This document shows, piece after piece, positions 44,206 to 52,145 of a stretch of DNA of 64,000 nucleotides (position 1 is its first letter; the number at the start of each line of letters is the position of its first letter). This DNA comes from JAAGZL01 sp050288625 (lineage in GTDB: Bacteria; Pseudomonadota; Gammaproteobacteria; Chromatiales; Chromatiaceae): contig JBNKEE010000033.1 of assembly GCA_050288625.1 (NCBI GenBank), positions 40,989 through 104,988 on the forward strand, written 5' to 3'. The notes under the pieces are model-generated. The model worked only from the letters and a program-made list of their open reading frames with translations. It ran no database searches and was not told where the DNA came from. A program made the position numbers and the translations under genes.

Positions 44206-44898
44206 ATGAAGTTTCGAATCTATCGCTATAACCCAGAAACAGATAAGGCGCCGTATATGCAGGATTACGAGGTGGCTGTCACCTCAGATATGATGCTGCG
44301 TGATGCCTTGCTTGCCATAAGAGATATAGATGAGTCCCTCAATTTTCGTCACTCGTGTGGTGAAGGTGTTTGTGGCTCGGACGGTCTCAATGTGAACGGT
44401 AAAAACATGCTGGCCTGCACTACGCCGGTGGTCGAGCTGAGTGAACCGGTAAAGGTGCGCCCGCTGCCAGGGCGACCGGTCATTCGAGACCTAGTAGTGG
44501 ATATGAATCAGTTCTATGAACAATATAGATCTATCCGTCCCTACCTCATTCGCAAGGATCCGGTGCCTGAAGTGGAGATGCGCCAATCTCCGGAGGATCG
44601 GGATAAGCTGGACGGCCTTTACGAGTGTATTATGTGCGGTTGTTGCTCCACCTCTTGTCCGTCTTTCTGGTGGAATCCTGATAAGTTTCTTGGACCACAC
44701 GCCTTATTGCAGGCGTGGCGTTTTCTCGCTGATACCCGTGATCAGGGCAGGACAGAGCGTCTGGACGCCCTGGAGGGACCGTACAAGCTGTTTCGCTGTC
44801 ACACCATTATGAACTGCGTCGAGGTTTGCCCTAAGAACCTCAATCCGACCAGGGCCATAGGACACATCAAGGCACTGATGCTGAAACAGTCCATATAG
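44206..44898 (+). CDS. sdhB: Succinate dehydrogenase iron-sulfur subunit
   Basis: Carries electrons from FAD to quinone. The 230-residue protein has the 2Fe-2S site CGEGVCGSDGLN...MLAC (with the usual Asp in the third position) and the 4Fe-4S/3Fe-4S sites CIMCGCCSTSCP and CHTIMNCVEVCPKNLNP. The stop codon touches the sdhE start region. Order CDAB is that of E. coli. Confidence 0.97.
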   Translation: MKFRIYRYNPETDKAPYMQDYEVAVTSDMMLRDALLAIRDIDESLNFRHSCGEGVCGSDGLNVNGKNMLACTTPVVELSEPVKVRPLPGRPVIRDLVVDMNQFYEQYRSIRPYLIRKDPVPEVEMRQSPEDRDKLDGLYECIMCGCCSTSCPSFWWNPDKFLGPHALLQAWRFLADTRDQGRTERLDALEGPYKLFRCHTIMNCVEVCPKNLNPTRAIGHIKALMLKQSI

Positions 44899-44900
44899 TG

Positions 44901-45170
44901 ATGGAATCAACACAGGGAACGAATACACTGCCATCAACCAACCAACTGCGCTGGGCCTGTAGACGTGGTCTGCTAGAGTTGGATCTGTTACTTAACTCAT
45001 ACATGGATAATGTATACGAACACCTTACGGATGATGAGAAAAGGCAATTCATCACACTATTGGATATGCAGGATCAGGAGATGTACGAGATGCTTACAGG
45101 GAAGATAAGCCCCAATGACAGGGAACTAGCTAAATTACTGGAGAAGATAAGAGGCTGTATGGAAAATTAA
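44901..45170 (+). CDS. sdhE: FAD assembly factor SdhE
   Basis: SdhE promotes covalent attachment of FAD to SdhA. The 89-residue helical protein has the diagnostic RRGLLELDLLL (RGxxELD) and the later FITLLDMQDQEMYEML. ATG 44901 is preferred; a GTG at 44898 overlapping the sdhB stop is possible. Position directly after sdhB fits the function, and ygfX follows after 4 bases. Confidence 0.93.
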   Translation: MESTQGTNTLPSTNQLRWACRRGLLELDLLLNSYMDNVYEHLTDDEKRQFITLLDMQDQEMYEMLTGKISPNDRELAKLLEKIRGCMEN

Positions 45171-45174
45171 TTCC

Positions 45175-45621
45175 ATGCATAACTCATCAGCGCCACCTTT
45201 AAGGATAATCCCAGGCTTTTCCAACTGGATTGCCATCTATCTGCTACTGATCCACTTTTCAGCACTGATACTGATTCTCTTTATCGATCTAAATATATAC
45301 CTTCTTATCCCTTCGGCTACGCTGATAATCTCCAGCTTGATCTATCACTGGAGGAAAGATGTACTGCATCTGGAGGCCAATTCTGTCATCGGCATATATT
45401 GGGAGCCGAAAAGTGGTTGGATGGTAGAAATGATAGATGGTGACAGATTAAGAGTGGAGCTTTGCCCTACAAGTTTTACCAACAGATACGTCGTGATTCT
45501 ACACTTTAAGACAACAGTTCGAGGCAGATGTAGAGTCACAATACCGAGAGATGCTATCGATAGCGATCAGTTCAGAAGGTTAAAGGTGATGCTAAAAGTA
45601 GGCAATCACTTCGGGAGGTAA
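45175..45621 (+). CDS. ygfX: YgfX-family membrane protein
   Basis: The 148-residue protein has two adjacent N-terminal membrane segments (about 16-37 and 40-58) and a soluble C-terminal domain, the layout of YgfX (DUF1434). In E. coli YgfX is encoded beside SdhE (YgfY) and has been proposed as a toxin partner acting on cytoskeletal proteins. The sdhE-ygfX pair is conserved here, 4 bases apart. The last 16 bases overlap the convergent nadB gene. Confidence 0.82.
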   Translation: MHNSSAPPLRIIPGFSNWIAIYLLLIHFSALILILFIDLNIYLLIPSATLIISSLIYHWRKDVLHLEANSVIGIYWEPKSGWMVEMIDGDRLRVELCPTSFTNRYVVILHFKTTVRGRCRVTIPRDAIDSDQFRRLKVMLKVGNHFGR

Positions 45622-47216
45622 TTATCCGGAATAATGATCGTAGGTAGATTTTGTCCCTGATCATCCCTGTTCGGGTGGTCGATATTGTAGTGCAGGCCTC
45701 TACTTTCACGCCTACGCATGGCAGAACGGATGATCAGATTGGCAACATCAACAAGATTACGTAGTTCAAGGTGATCATTGTGGACTTTGAAGGTACTGTA
45801 ATACTCTTTTATCTCCTGACGCAGCATGTTCACTCTGCGTCTTGCCCTCTCCAGACGTTTATTGCTTCGTACTATCCCCACATAGTCCCACATAAAGCGC
45901 CGTAGCTCGTCCCAGTTGTGAGATACCACTACATCTTCATCAGAGTCGGTAACACGGCTCTCATCCCATGCAGGGATTTCAGGCGGTGTGGATATATTTT
46001 TCAGACTGCTGATTATGTCATTGGACGCGGTCTCCCCAAACACCAAACACTCCAGAAGAGAGTTACTGGCCATGCGGTTTGCGCCATGCAATCCGGTGTA
46101 AGCAGCCTCGCCGATGGCGTAGAGATTTTGTACATCGGTGCGTGCATTCTTATCCGTCATTATGCCGCCACAGGTATAGTGTGCGGCCGGTACCACCGGG
46201 ATGGGTTCTTTGGTGATATCTATGCCGAACTCCTGGCACTTGGCATAGATCATGGGGAATCTCTCTTGGATAAAATCAGCTGGTTTATGGCTTATATCCA
46301 GAAATAGGCAATCCGTTCCCAGTCTCTTCATCTCATGGTCGATGGCTCGGGCCACGATGTCACGTGGTGCGAGTTCGGCCCTCTCGTCAAAGCTGGTCAT
46401 AAACCGGGTACCATCTGGTAATAATAGTTTTCCCCCTTCGCCACGAAGAGCTTCAGTGACCAAGAAAGATTTCGCGTGCGGATGATAGAGGCAGGTTGGA
46501 TGGAACTGTATGAACTCCATATTGGCCACCCGACAGCCAGCGCGCCAGCCCATTGCAATACCGTCTCCGGTGGCTATGTCTGGATTGGAGGTATAGAGGT
46601 ATACCTTACTGGCGCCGCCTGTCGCCAGAACTACACAGCGTGCACGAAATGTGTCTACATGATCTGTGTCTCGATTGTATACATATGCGCCTAGACAGCG
46701 ATTATCCTTGAACCCAAGTTTATGGCCGGTAATCAGATCAATTGCGTTACGTTTTTCAAAAAGGTCTATATTATTTTTGGTCCTGACATGATCCTCAAGA
46801 GTGTTCTGCATCACCTGGCCAGTTGCATCGGCTGCATGGATGACCCGACGATGGGAATGCCCTCCTTCACGGGTTAGATGGTACTCGTCACCAGGCTTCT
46901 GCCTCTTAGTAAACTCCATCCCCTGAGATAATAACCACTTGATATTGTCTGGACCGTGTTCCACCACCATCCTTACTATATCCTCATCACAGAGCCCTGC
47001 CCCTGCATTAATGGTGTCTTCTATATGGGAATTAATGGAGTCCTTTTTATCCAGAACCGCGGAAATACCACCCTGGGCATAGTAGGTGTTGCTTTCCGAA
47101 AGATCAGTTTTTGAAAGGACAGCGATCCTCAGATTGTTTGGAAGCCGCAAAGCCAGACTAAGACCGGCTGCGCCGCTGCCAATTATAAGAACGTCGTGAA
47201 GGTAACTTTGTCCCAT
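45606..47216 (-). CDS. nadB: L-aspartate oxidase
   Basis: First enzyme of de novo NAD synthesis, oxidising L-aspartate to iminoaspartate with FAD. The 536-residue protein has VLIIGSGAAGLSLALRL, TYYAQGGISAVLD, IQFHPTCLYHP and VVPAAHYTCGGI, followed by the C-terminal helical domain (RRRESRGLHYN). It is homologous to SdhA but lacks the HT of the covalent FAD site, having TYYAQGG. It converges on ygfX with 16 bases overlap and diverges from rpoE. Confidence 0.96.
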   Translation of the reverse strand: MGQSYLHDVLIIGSGAAGLSLALRLPNNLRIAVLSKTDLSESNTYYAQGGISAVLDKKDSINSHIEDTINAGAGLCDEDIVRMVVEHGPDNIKWLLSQGMEFTKRQKPGDEYHLTREGGHSHRRVIHAADATGQVMQNTLEDHVRTKNNIDLFEKRNAIDLITGHKLGFKDNRCLGAYVYNRDTDHVDTFRARCVVLATGGASKVYLYTSNPDIATGDGIAMGWRAGCRVANMEFIQFHPTCLYHPHAKSFLVTEALRGEGGKLLLPDGTRFMTSFDERAELAPRDIVARAIDHEMKRLGTDCLFLDISHKPADFIQERFPMIYAKCQEFGIDITKEPIPVVPAAHYTCGGIMTDKNARTDVQNLYAIGEAAYTGLHGANRMASNSLLECLVFGETASNDIISSLKNISTPPEIPAWDESRVTDSDEDVVVSHNWDELRRFMWDYVGIVRSNKRLERARRRVNMLRQEIKEYYSTFKVHNDHLELRNLVDVANLIIRSAMRRRESRGLHYNIDHPNRDDQGQNLPTIIIPDNYLPK

Positions 47217-47395
47217 AATTTCATTACCTAAGATTTGCCGCGATCTTCATAGGGGTTCATAATCCGCCAATGCTGATTTTAATCGGAATTAAATGCAAAC
47301 AGTTATCGTTTGCAGAATCCTAACCTAATTTTGTATAACTAGAAATAATAGTTATCAATAGAGATACGATATTTTTTAATGACCCTGAGATACGA

Positions 47396-47422
47396 GAACT
47401 ATTTCATGTATAGGATGTCAAT
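47396..47422 (+). promoter_or_regulatory. Candidate sigma-E promoter for rpoE
   Basis: GAACTA (47396-47401), 16 bases, then TCAAT (47418-47422) resembles the sigma-E consensus GGAACTT-N16-TCNNA. It lies 48 bases upstream of the rpoE ATG, which would give the autoregulation known in E. coli. The -35 and -10 each differ at one or two positions. Confidence 0.5.
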
Positions 47423-47470
47423 GAATGTGAATAATGCCCTGCGCTTGTCGCGGAAATGGAGAAGGCCCGC

Positions 47471-48049
47471 ATGGGCGAGCGACAAGTAGATCAGGAACTG
47501 GTAGAAAGAGTACAGCGCGGGGACAAGAAGGCATTTGATCTTCTGGTCCTGAAATACCAGCGTAAAGTGGTCAATCTGGTATCCCGTTATGTACGCAACC
47601 AAAGTGAGGCGCTAGATGTGACTCAGGAGGCTTTTATCAAGGCCTATAAGGCACTCCCCAATTTTCGTGGAGATAGCGCCTTTTACACCTGGATATATCG
47701 CATTGCGATAAATACGGCGAAGAATCACATAGTGGCGCAAGGACGCCGCCCACCTGGTTCAGATCTTGACGCAGGAACAGCGGAGCAGATGGATATTGGT
47801 GTGCGACTGCAGGAGAATACAACTCCTGAAAACCAGTTATTACAGGATGAGATCGCTAAGACAGTTAGAGATGCCATTGATGGACTGCCTGAGGATCTTA
47901 AAACTGCGATTACATTAAGGGAACTGGAAGGTCTTAGCTATGAAGAGATAGCCAAGGCTATGTCCTGTCCGGTTGGAACTGTTAGATCGCGGATATTCCG
48001 TGCTCGTGCAGCGATTGACACAAAATTGGCTCCTTTATTGGAACATTGA
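47471..48049 (+). CDS. rpoE: RNA polymerase sigma-E factor
   Basis: Extracytoplasmic-function sigma factor for envelope stress. ATG 47471 is chosen because AAGG lies 5 bases upstream and the protein (192 residues, MGERQVDQELVERVQRGDKKAF) aligns with E. coli RpoE from its first residue. Region 2 has SRYVRNQSEALDVTQEAFIK and FYTWIYRIAINTAKNHIVAQ, and region 4 has TLRELEGLSYEEIAKAMSCP and VGTVRSRIFRARAAID. It heads the rpoE-rseA-rseB-rseC operon. Confidence 0.97.
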   Translation: MGERQVDQELVERVQRGDKKAFDLLVLKYQRKVVNLVSRYVRNQSEALDVTQEAFIKAYKALPNFRGDSAFYTWIYRIAINTAKNHIVAQGRRPPGSDLDAGTAEQMDIGVRLQENTTPENQLLQDEIAKTVRDAIDGLPEDLKTAITLRELEGLSYEEIAKAMSCPVGTVRSRIFRARAAIDTKLAPLLEH

Positions 48050-48091
48050 TTTACTGATTAAATTACCAGGTAATATTTTGGGTATCAGAAG

Positions 48092-48730
48092 ATGACAGAT
48101 AAACTAAATGAACAGGTATCGGCGTTGTTGGACAACGAGCTGTCTGATAGAGACTCAGCATCTGTGCTGACAAAGATAAGCCAGGATCGTGACCTATGCG
48201 AAAGATGGGAAAGGTACCACATGATTGGTGATGTCATGCGTGGAGAATCTATCAATCTCATGGCGAGTGAGATATCCGAACGTGTTAAACAACAGGTAAA
48301 TTTGGAACCTGCGATTATCTCCATACCTAAAAAGACCCATACGGGACCCTGGAAGTCGAATTGGATCAAGCCGGCTGCCGGAGCCGCATTGGCAGCATCA
48401 GTGGCAACGGTAGCTGTGATTACTGCACCAGGTCTATTAGGACTGAATGATCCAGCCCAACCTACTACCGTAGCGATATCCACCGATAACCCATCTAAAC
48501 AGATTATTACAGCATCCAATATCAATAACGTAGCACCGGCCATGCCAGTTGCACATCAAACGATTCCAGGTACTCGCTGGAAGAATCTGAAAGAACCATC
48601 ATTGGAAACCAGATTAAACGGCTACTTGGTCAATCATAGTGAGTATGCTGCCCCTGGTACTGGTATTGGTGTAATGCCCTACGCAACCTTTGTCGGTTAT
48701 GACTCTAAGACAATTAACACCAAACGATAA
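48092..48730 (+). CDS. rseA: Anti-sigma-E factor RseA (MucA)
   Basis: Inner-membrane protein whose cytoplasmic part holds RpoE inactive until it is cleaved by DegS and RseP. The 212-residue protein has the N-terminal anti-sigma domain (NEQVSALLDNELSDRDSASV, WERYHMIGDVMRGE), a single membrane segment (about 93-113, PAAGAALAASVATVAVITAP) and a periplasmic C-terminus. Position after rpoE is decisive because the family is weakly conserved. Confidence 0.93.
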   Translation: MTDKLNEQVSALLDNELSDRDSASVLTKISQDRDLCERWERYHMIGDVMRGESINLMASEISERVKQQVNLEPAIISIPKKTHTGPWKSNWIKPAAGAALAASVATVAVITAPGLLGLNDPAQPTTVAISTDNPSKQIITASNINNVAPAMPVAHQTIPGTRWKNLKEPSLETRLNGYLVNHSEYAAPGTGIGVMPYATFVGYDSKTINTKR

Positions 48731-48737
48731 CCTTTCC

Positions 48738-49718
48738 ATGTCCAGGAAGTTTTTCCTATCGATTTTGCTGGCCAGCCTTCCGGCAGTCGCGTCTGCCGTC
48801 GAGACGCAGAGGGAGGCCTATAACTGGTTGGAAAGGATGTACACTGCAGTTCAACAGTTGAATTACGAAGGTACCTTCGTTTATCTGCATAACCAGCACA
48901 TGGAATCAATGAAAATCGTGCATACGGTTGATAACGGAGTTGAGAGAGAACGTTTGGTATCTTTAAATGGTTCAAGGCGGGAAGTTGTACGCAGAAAAGG
49001 CGAGGTTATTTGTATACAACCAGATATACAGAGCGTTCTGGTTGGCAAGCGTTTTGGTCACGAAGGTATTACCAAACTACTACCTTATAAACCAGATGAG
49101 ATTTCAGCTTATTATGACTTTAGAATGGATGGAGAGGAAAGGGTTGCAGATAAAGACACCAAGATTGTATTAGTTATTCCCAAGGATGGAAACAGGTACG
49201 GTCATAGGGTTTCCCTGGATGTTGAATCTGCTATCCCTCTCAGATCAGACCTCCTGGACCATTCTGGAAATCCCATATCTCAGATAATGTTCACCAGTTT
49301 AAAAATTGGCGCGGCAGTTAGCGATAACTCACTAGAGCTTGTTACCCATGAAGAGCTGAAGAAGTACAATTGGAAACACCAAGACCCTATGCAAAATACC
49401 GCAGGATCAGAGGGTGAGAGTAAATGGTCCTTTGATTCTATTCCAGAAGGATTCAGATTGAGTGTTCACGAAACAAGAATGGCAAGTACAGATAATGATG
49501 TGATAGAGCACTTCGTTTTCACAGACGGTCTTGCAACCATGTCCGTATATATTGAAGAGGCCATGCCTGAAAAACGGTTTGAGGGAGAATCACAAATGGG
49601 GGCAATACATGCCTTCGGTATTCAGCATAATGGTTTCCAAATCACAGCCGTTGGTGAAGTCCCGGCGCAAACAGTGAAGAAGTTTGCATTAGCAGCTAGA
49701 TACAAGCAGGAGAAATAA
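48738..49718 (+). CDS. rseB: Sigma-E regulatory protein RseB (MucB)
   Basis: Periplasmic protein that binds RseA and shields it from DegS until mislocalised LPS or lipid is sensed. ATG 48738 gives a signal peptide (FLSILLASLPAVASA) in a 326-residue protein; the frame is open further upstream into rseA. Segments AYNWLERMYTAVQQLNYEGTF and HTVDNGVERERLVSLNG are typical. It starts 7 bases after rseA without an obvious ribosome-binding site, so it probably relies on coupling. Confidence 0.94.
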   Translation: MSRKFFLSILLASLPAVASAVETQREAYNWLERMYTAVQQLNYEGTFVYLHNQHMESMKIVHTVDNGVERERLVSLNGSRREVVRRKGEVICIQPDIQSVLVGKRFGHEGITKLLPYKPDEISAYYDFRMDGEERVADKDTKIVLVIPKDGNRYGHRVSLDVESAIPLRSDLLDHSGNPISQIMFTSLKIGAAVSDNSLELVTHEELKKYNWKHQDPMQNTAGSEGESKWSFDSIPEGFRLSVHETRMASTDNDVIEHFVFTDGLATMSVYIEEAMPEKRFEGESQMGAIHAFGIQHNGFQITAVGEVPAQTVKKFALAARYKQEK

Positions 49719-49722
49719 GCTG

Positions 49723-50214
49723 GTGATTGAAGAGACCGCACTCATTTTGAGCTGTGAGGGAGAGTTCGCACATATCGAAACCAAACCTCAGGGTTCATGC
49801 GGCGGATGCTCAGCTAGCAGCGTGTGTGGTACTGGTGTTTTTTCGAAGGTATTTGGCAATAGGAAAACTGTTGTACGAATAGTCAATGCCATCAATGCCA
49901 AACCGGGAGATCAAGTCATCATAGGTCTGCAGGAATCTGCTCTTTCCAAGGTATCTTTTATATTCTATTTAGCCCCTATAGTTTCTATGATTTTATTGGC
50001 TGTCATTGGACAAGAAGCAGCAATTAGTTTCGGTTATGCATCACACGATCTGTTTGCGATAATTGGCGGTGTAGTTGGCTTTATATCTGGTCTAGCTCTA
50101 GTGCGGACATTCGCAAGAAGGGCACAGAGTGACAGCCGATACCAACCAGTTATGTTAAGATTTGCCAAATCTGAACGAGTAAGTTTTGATACCGAACCTA
50201 GACTACCAGCATAA
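49723..50214 (+). CDS. rseC: RseC/MucC family regulator
   Basis: Inner-membrane protein of the sigma-E operon, also linked to the SoxR-reducing system. The 163-residue protein has a cytoplasmic N-terminal Cys cluster (CGGCSASSVCG), then two membrane segments (about 75-95 and 105-127). It starts at GTG 49723 with AGGAG 12 bases upstream, 4 bases after rseB. The operon ends here; mucD has its own candidate promoter. Confidence 0.92.
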   Translation: MIEETALILSCEGEFAHIETKPQGSCGGCSASSVCGTGVFSKVFGNRKTVVRIVNAINAKPGDQVIIGLQESALSKVSFIFYLAPIVSMILLAVIGQEAAISFGYASHDLFAIIGGVVGFISGLALVRTFARRAQSDSRYQPVMLRFAKSERVSFDTEPRLPA

Positions 50215-50237
50215 CGTTTAAACACAATCAATATACT

Positions 50238-50265
50238 GGAACTTCTTAATGATCAGATGTTCTAT
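50238..50265 (+). promoter_or_regulatory. Candidate sigma-E promoter for mucD
   Basis: GGAACTT (50238-50244), 16 bases, then TCTAT (50261-50265). The -35 is a full match to the sigma-E consensus and the -10 a good one. TATAAT at 50263-50268 overlaps the -10 and could also serve sigma-70. The mucD ATG is at 50312. Confidence 0.7.
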
Positions 50266-50311
50266 AATGTCGTCAAATTATAGTATTGAAGAATTACAGG
50301 AGCGAGAATAA

Positions 50312-51754
50312 ATGGGCAATATGCATGTGAATAGGTATTTTAATTTCAGCCTGTTAACGCTGATACTGTTGTTCAGCACGATATGCGTACAAGCTGCGGA
50401 ACTCCCGGATTTTACTTCTATGGTAGAACATAACGGTCCTGCAATAGTTAATATAAGCACAAAATCCAAAATAAACGCACGCAGCTTAAGACACAATTTT
50501 CGTATACCAGATTTGCCGCGAAACAGTCCATTTAATGAATTCTTTCGTCATTTCTTCGAAGACCAACCAGGTGGAAGAGGTAATGATGAGGATGGCAGAA
50601 TGACCCCACAGTCCCTAGGCTCAGGATTCATTATCAGCAGTGATGGCTATGTTATGACCAACAACCATGTGGTTGAAGACGCAGATGAAATAATTGTGAG
50701 GCTCAGCGACAGACGGGAATTTGAGGCTAAAGTCATCGGCAGTGACAAACAGAGTGATACTGCCGTGCTTAAGATAGAAGCAAATGACCTGCCTACCGTA
50801 AAGATTGGAAAGTCCAGCGACCTGAAAGCAGGGCAGTGGGTATTGGCAATAGGATCTCCCTTTGGCTTTGATCACTCAGTGACCGCTGGCATTGTAAGTG
50901 CAACTGGCAGAAGCCTGCCGAGAGAGAACTATGTACCATTTATACAGACCGACGTCGCTATCAACCCCGGCAACTCTGGTGGTCCGTTGTTCAACCTTGA
51001 TGGTGAAGTAGTCGGGGTCAATTCTCAGATATACAGTCGCACCGGCGGCTTCATGGGGCTTTCATTCTCTATCCCTATTGAGGTGGCAATGAATGTGGCT
51101 GATCAACTCCGTACCAAGGGTAAGGTCTCTAGAGGATGGCTCGGAGTTCTTATTCAGGACGTTACAAAGGATCTAGCTGATTCCTTCGGCATGAAACAGC
51201 CCAGTGGCGCGTTGGTATCAAGGGTTATTCCAAGTAGCCCGGCTGAAAAAGCGAGACTGAAGCCTGGTGATATCATATTAGATTTCAACGGCAAAAAGTT
51301 GATGAACTCATCCGATCTGCCTCCTCTGGTAGGCTCCAGTGAAGTAAATAAGCCCTCCAAGCTCTCGATATTGCGCCAGGGTAAGAAGATGGTATTAGAT
51401 GTCACCATCGGCGAATTGCCGTCTGATGATGAGATGGAGGCAAAAACAGGTGCTCTTGGTCAAACCAGTAACAAGGCCCTCGGGATAAAGGTCAAGGAGC
51501 TCAGCGATGAGCAAATAGAGAAGAGGCAGCTGTCAAATGGTGGTGTTATTGTTTACGAAGTAGGGCATGGTGCAGGCAGACTAGCTGGTATAAGGCGTGG
51601 TGACGTCATTCAGATGATAAACGGCCTAAAGATCAGTAACGTAAAGGATTTCAAGAAAGCAGTTAATGGTCTAAAGCCAGGGACTAGCGTTGCTGTCTTG
51701 GTGCAAAGATACACAGGTCCGGTATTTCTTGCGTTAAAGGTGCCTAAAAAATAG
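50312..51754 (+). CDS. mucD: Periplasmic serine protease MucD/DegP (HtrA family)
   Basis: Degrades or refolds misfolded envelope proteins. The 480-residue protein has a signal peptide (LLTLILLFSTICVQA) and a trypsin-like domain with triad His in MTNNHVVEDADE, Asp in SDTAVLKIE and Ser in NPGNSGGPLFN. Two PDZ domains follow (GWLGVLIQDVTKDLADSFG and a second near residues 395-475). A consensus-like sigma-E promoter precedes it. The gene ends CCT AAA AAA TAG; the A6 run just before the stop matters for the glutaredoxin-like frame that follows. Confidence 0.95.
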   Translation: MGNMHVNRYFNFSLLTLILLFSTICVQAAELPDFTSMVEHNGPAIVNISTKSKINARSLRHNFRIPDLPRNSPFNEFFRHFFEDQPGGRGNDEDGRMTPQSLGSGFIISSDGYVMTNNHVVEDADEIIVRLSDRREFEAKVIGSDKQSDTAVLKIEANDLPTVKIGKSSDLKAGQWVLAIGSPFGFDHSVTAGIVSATGRSLPRENYVPFIQTDVAINPGNSGGPLFNLDGEVVGVNSQIYSRTGGFMGLSFSIPIEVAMNVADQLRTKGKVSRGWLGVLIQDVTKDLADSFGMKQPSGALVSRVIPSSPAEKARLKPGDIILDFNGKKLMNSSDLPPLVGSSEVNKPSKLSILRQGKKMVLDVTIGELPSDDEMEAKTGALGQTSNKALGIKVKELSDEQIEKRQLSNGGVIVYEVGHGAGRLAGIRRGDVIQMINGLKISNVKDFKKAVNGLKPGTSVAVLVQRYTGPVFLALKVPKK

Positions 51755-52014
51755 TTAAAAAACCAACAGTTACCTTCTATTACAGGCACGGCTGTCACCT
51801 GTGTGAAGACTTAATGCTGCAGCTTACTGAACTGCAAAGCTCAGAACAGTTCGATATTGAATCCATTAATGTGGATTCGAATGAGAAACTACGGGAGAGA
51901 TATGGCAGCCTGATCCCTGTAATCGAAGGAAATGGCAGAGAGTTATGCCGTTACTACCTGGATGAAATGGCATTAAGAGACTATTTTAGGAGTCAGGCAA
52001 GTAAGGTATCATAG
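51751..52014 (+). CDS. Glutaredoxin-like protein with no standard start codon
   Basis: The frame reads VKKPTVTFYYRHGCHLCEDL and continues to the TAG at 52014. It resembles the glutaredoxin-like DUF836 family, with CxxC (Cys-His-Leu-Cys) and RYGSLIPVIEG as the cis-Pro region. The only ATG, 51814, lies after the CxxC and would lose the active site. Between the preceding in-frame TAA (51745-51747) and the CxxC there is no ATG, GTG or TTG. Candidate routes are ATA at 51751, with SD-like AGGTG 8 bases upstream, or a -1 slip on the A6 at the end of mucD. A sequencing indel is a third option. Start coordinate is therefore provisional. Confidence 0.65.
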   Translation: MVKKPTVTFYYRHGCHLCEDLMLQLTELQSSEQFDIESINVDSNEKLRERYGSLIPVIEGNGRELCRYYLDEMALRDYFRSQASKVS

Positions 52015-52043
52015 CCACCACTAAAAGAGTTACACCGTTTGGG

Positions 52044-52080
52044 AACGGAACTTTTCGAGTGAGAAGTTCCGTTTTCTGTT
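52044..52080 (+). terminator. Rho-independent terminator after the mucD/glutaredoxin unit
   Basis: A perfect 10-base stem (AACGGAACTT/AAGTTCCGTT) with a 10-base loop, followed by TTCTGTT. It separates the mucD unit from lepA. Confidence 0.85.
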
Positions 52081-52145
52081 ATTTAGATACACTGTTTAGC
52101 TGACAGCTAGATGGTTTGAATGCTGCTGGAACATCAGGTTCAATA

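Noticed and set aside
51814..52014. 66-residue ORF from ATG 51814 as the complete gene
   Set aside because: It would begin after the conserved CxxC of the glutaredoxin-like domain; the upstream in-frame codons clearly belong to the protein.
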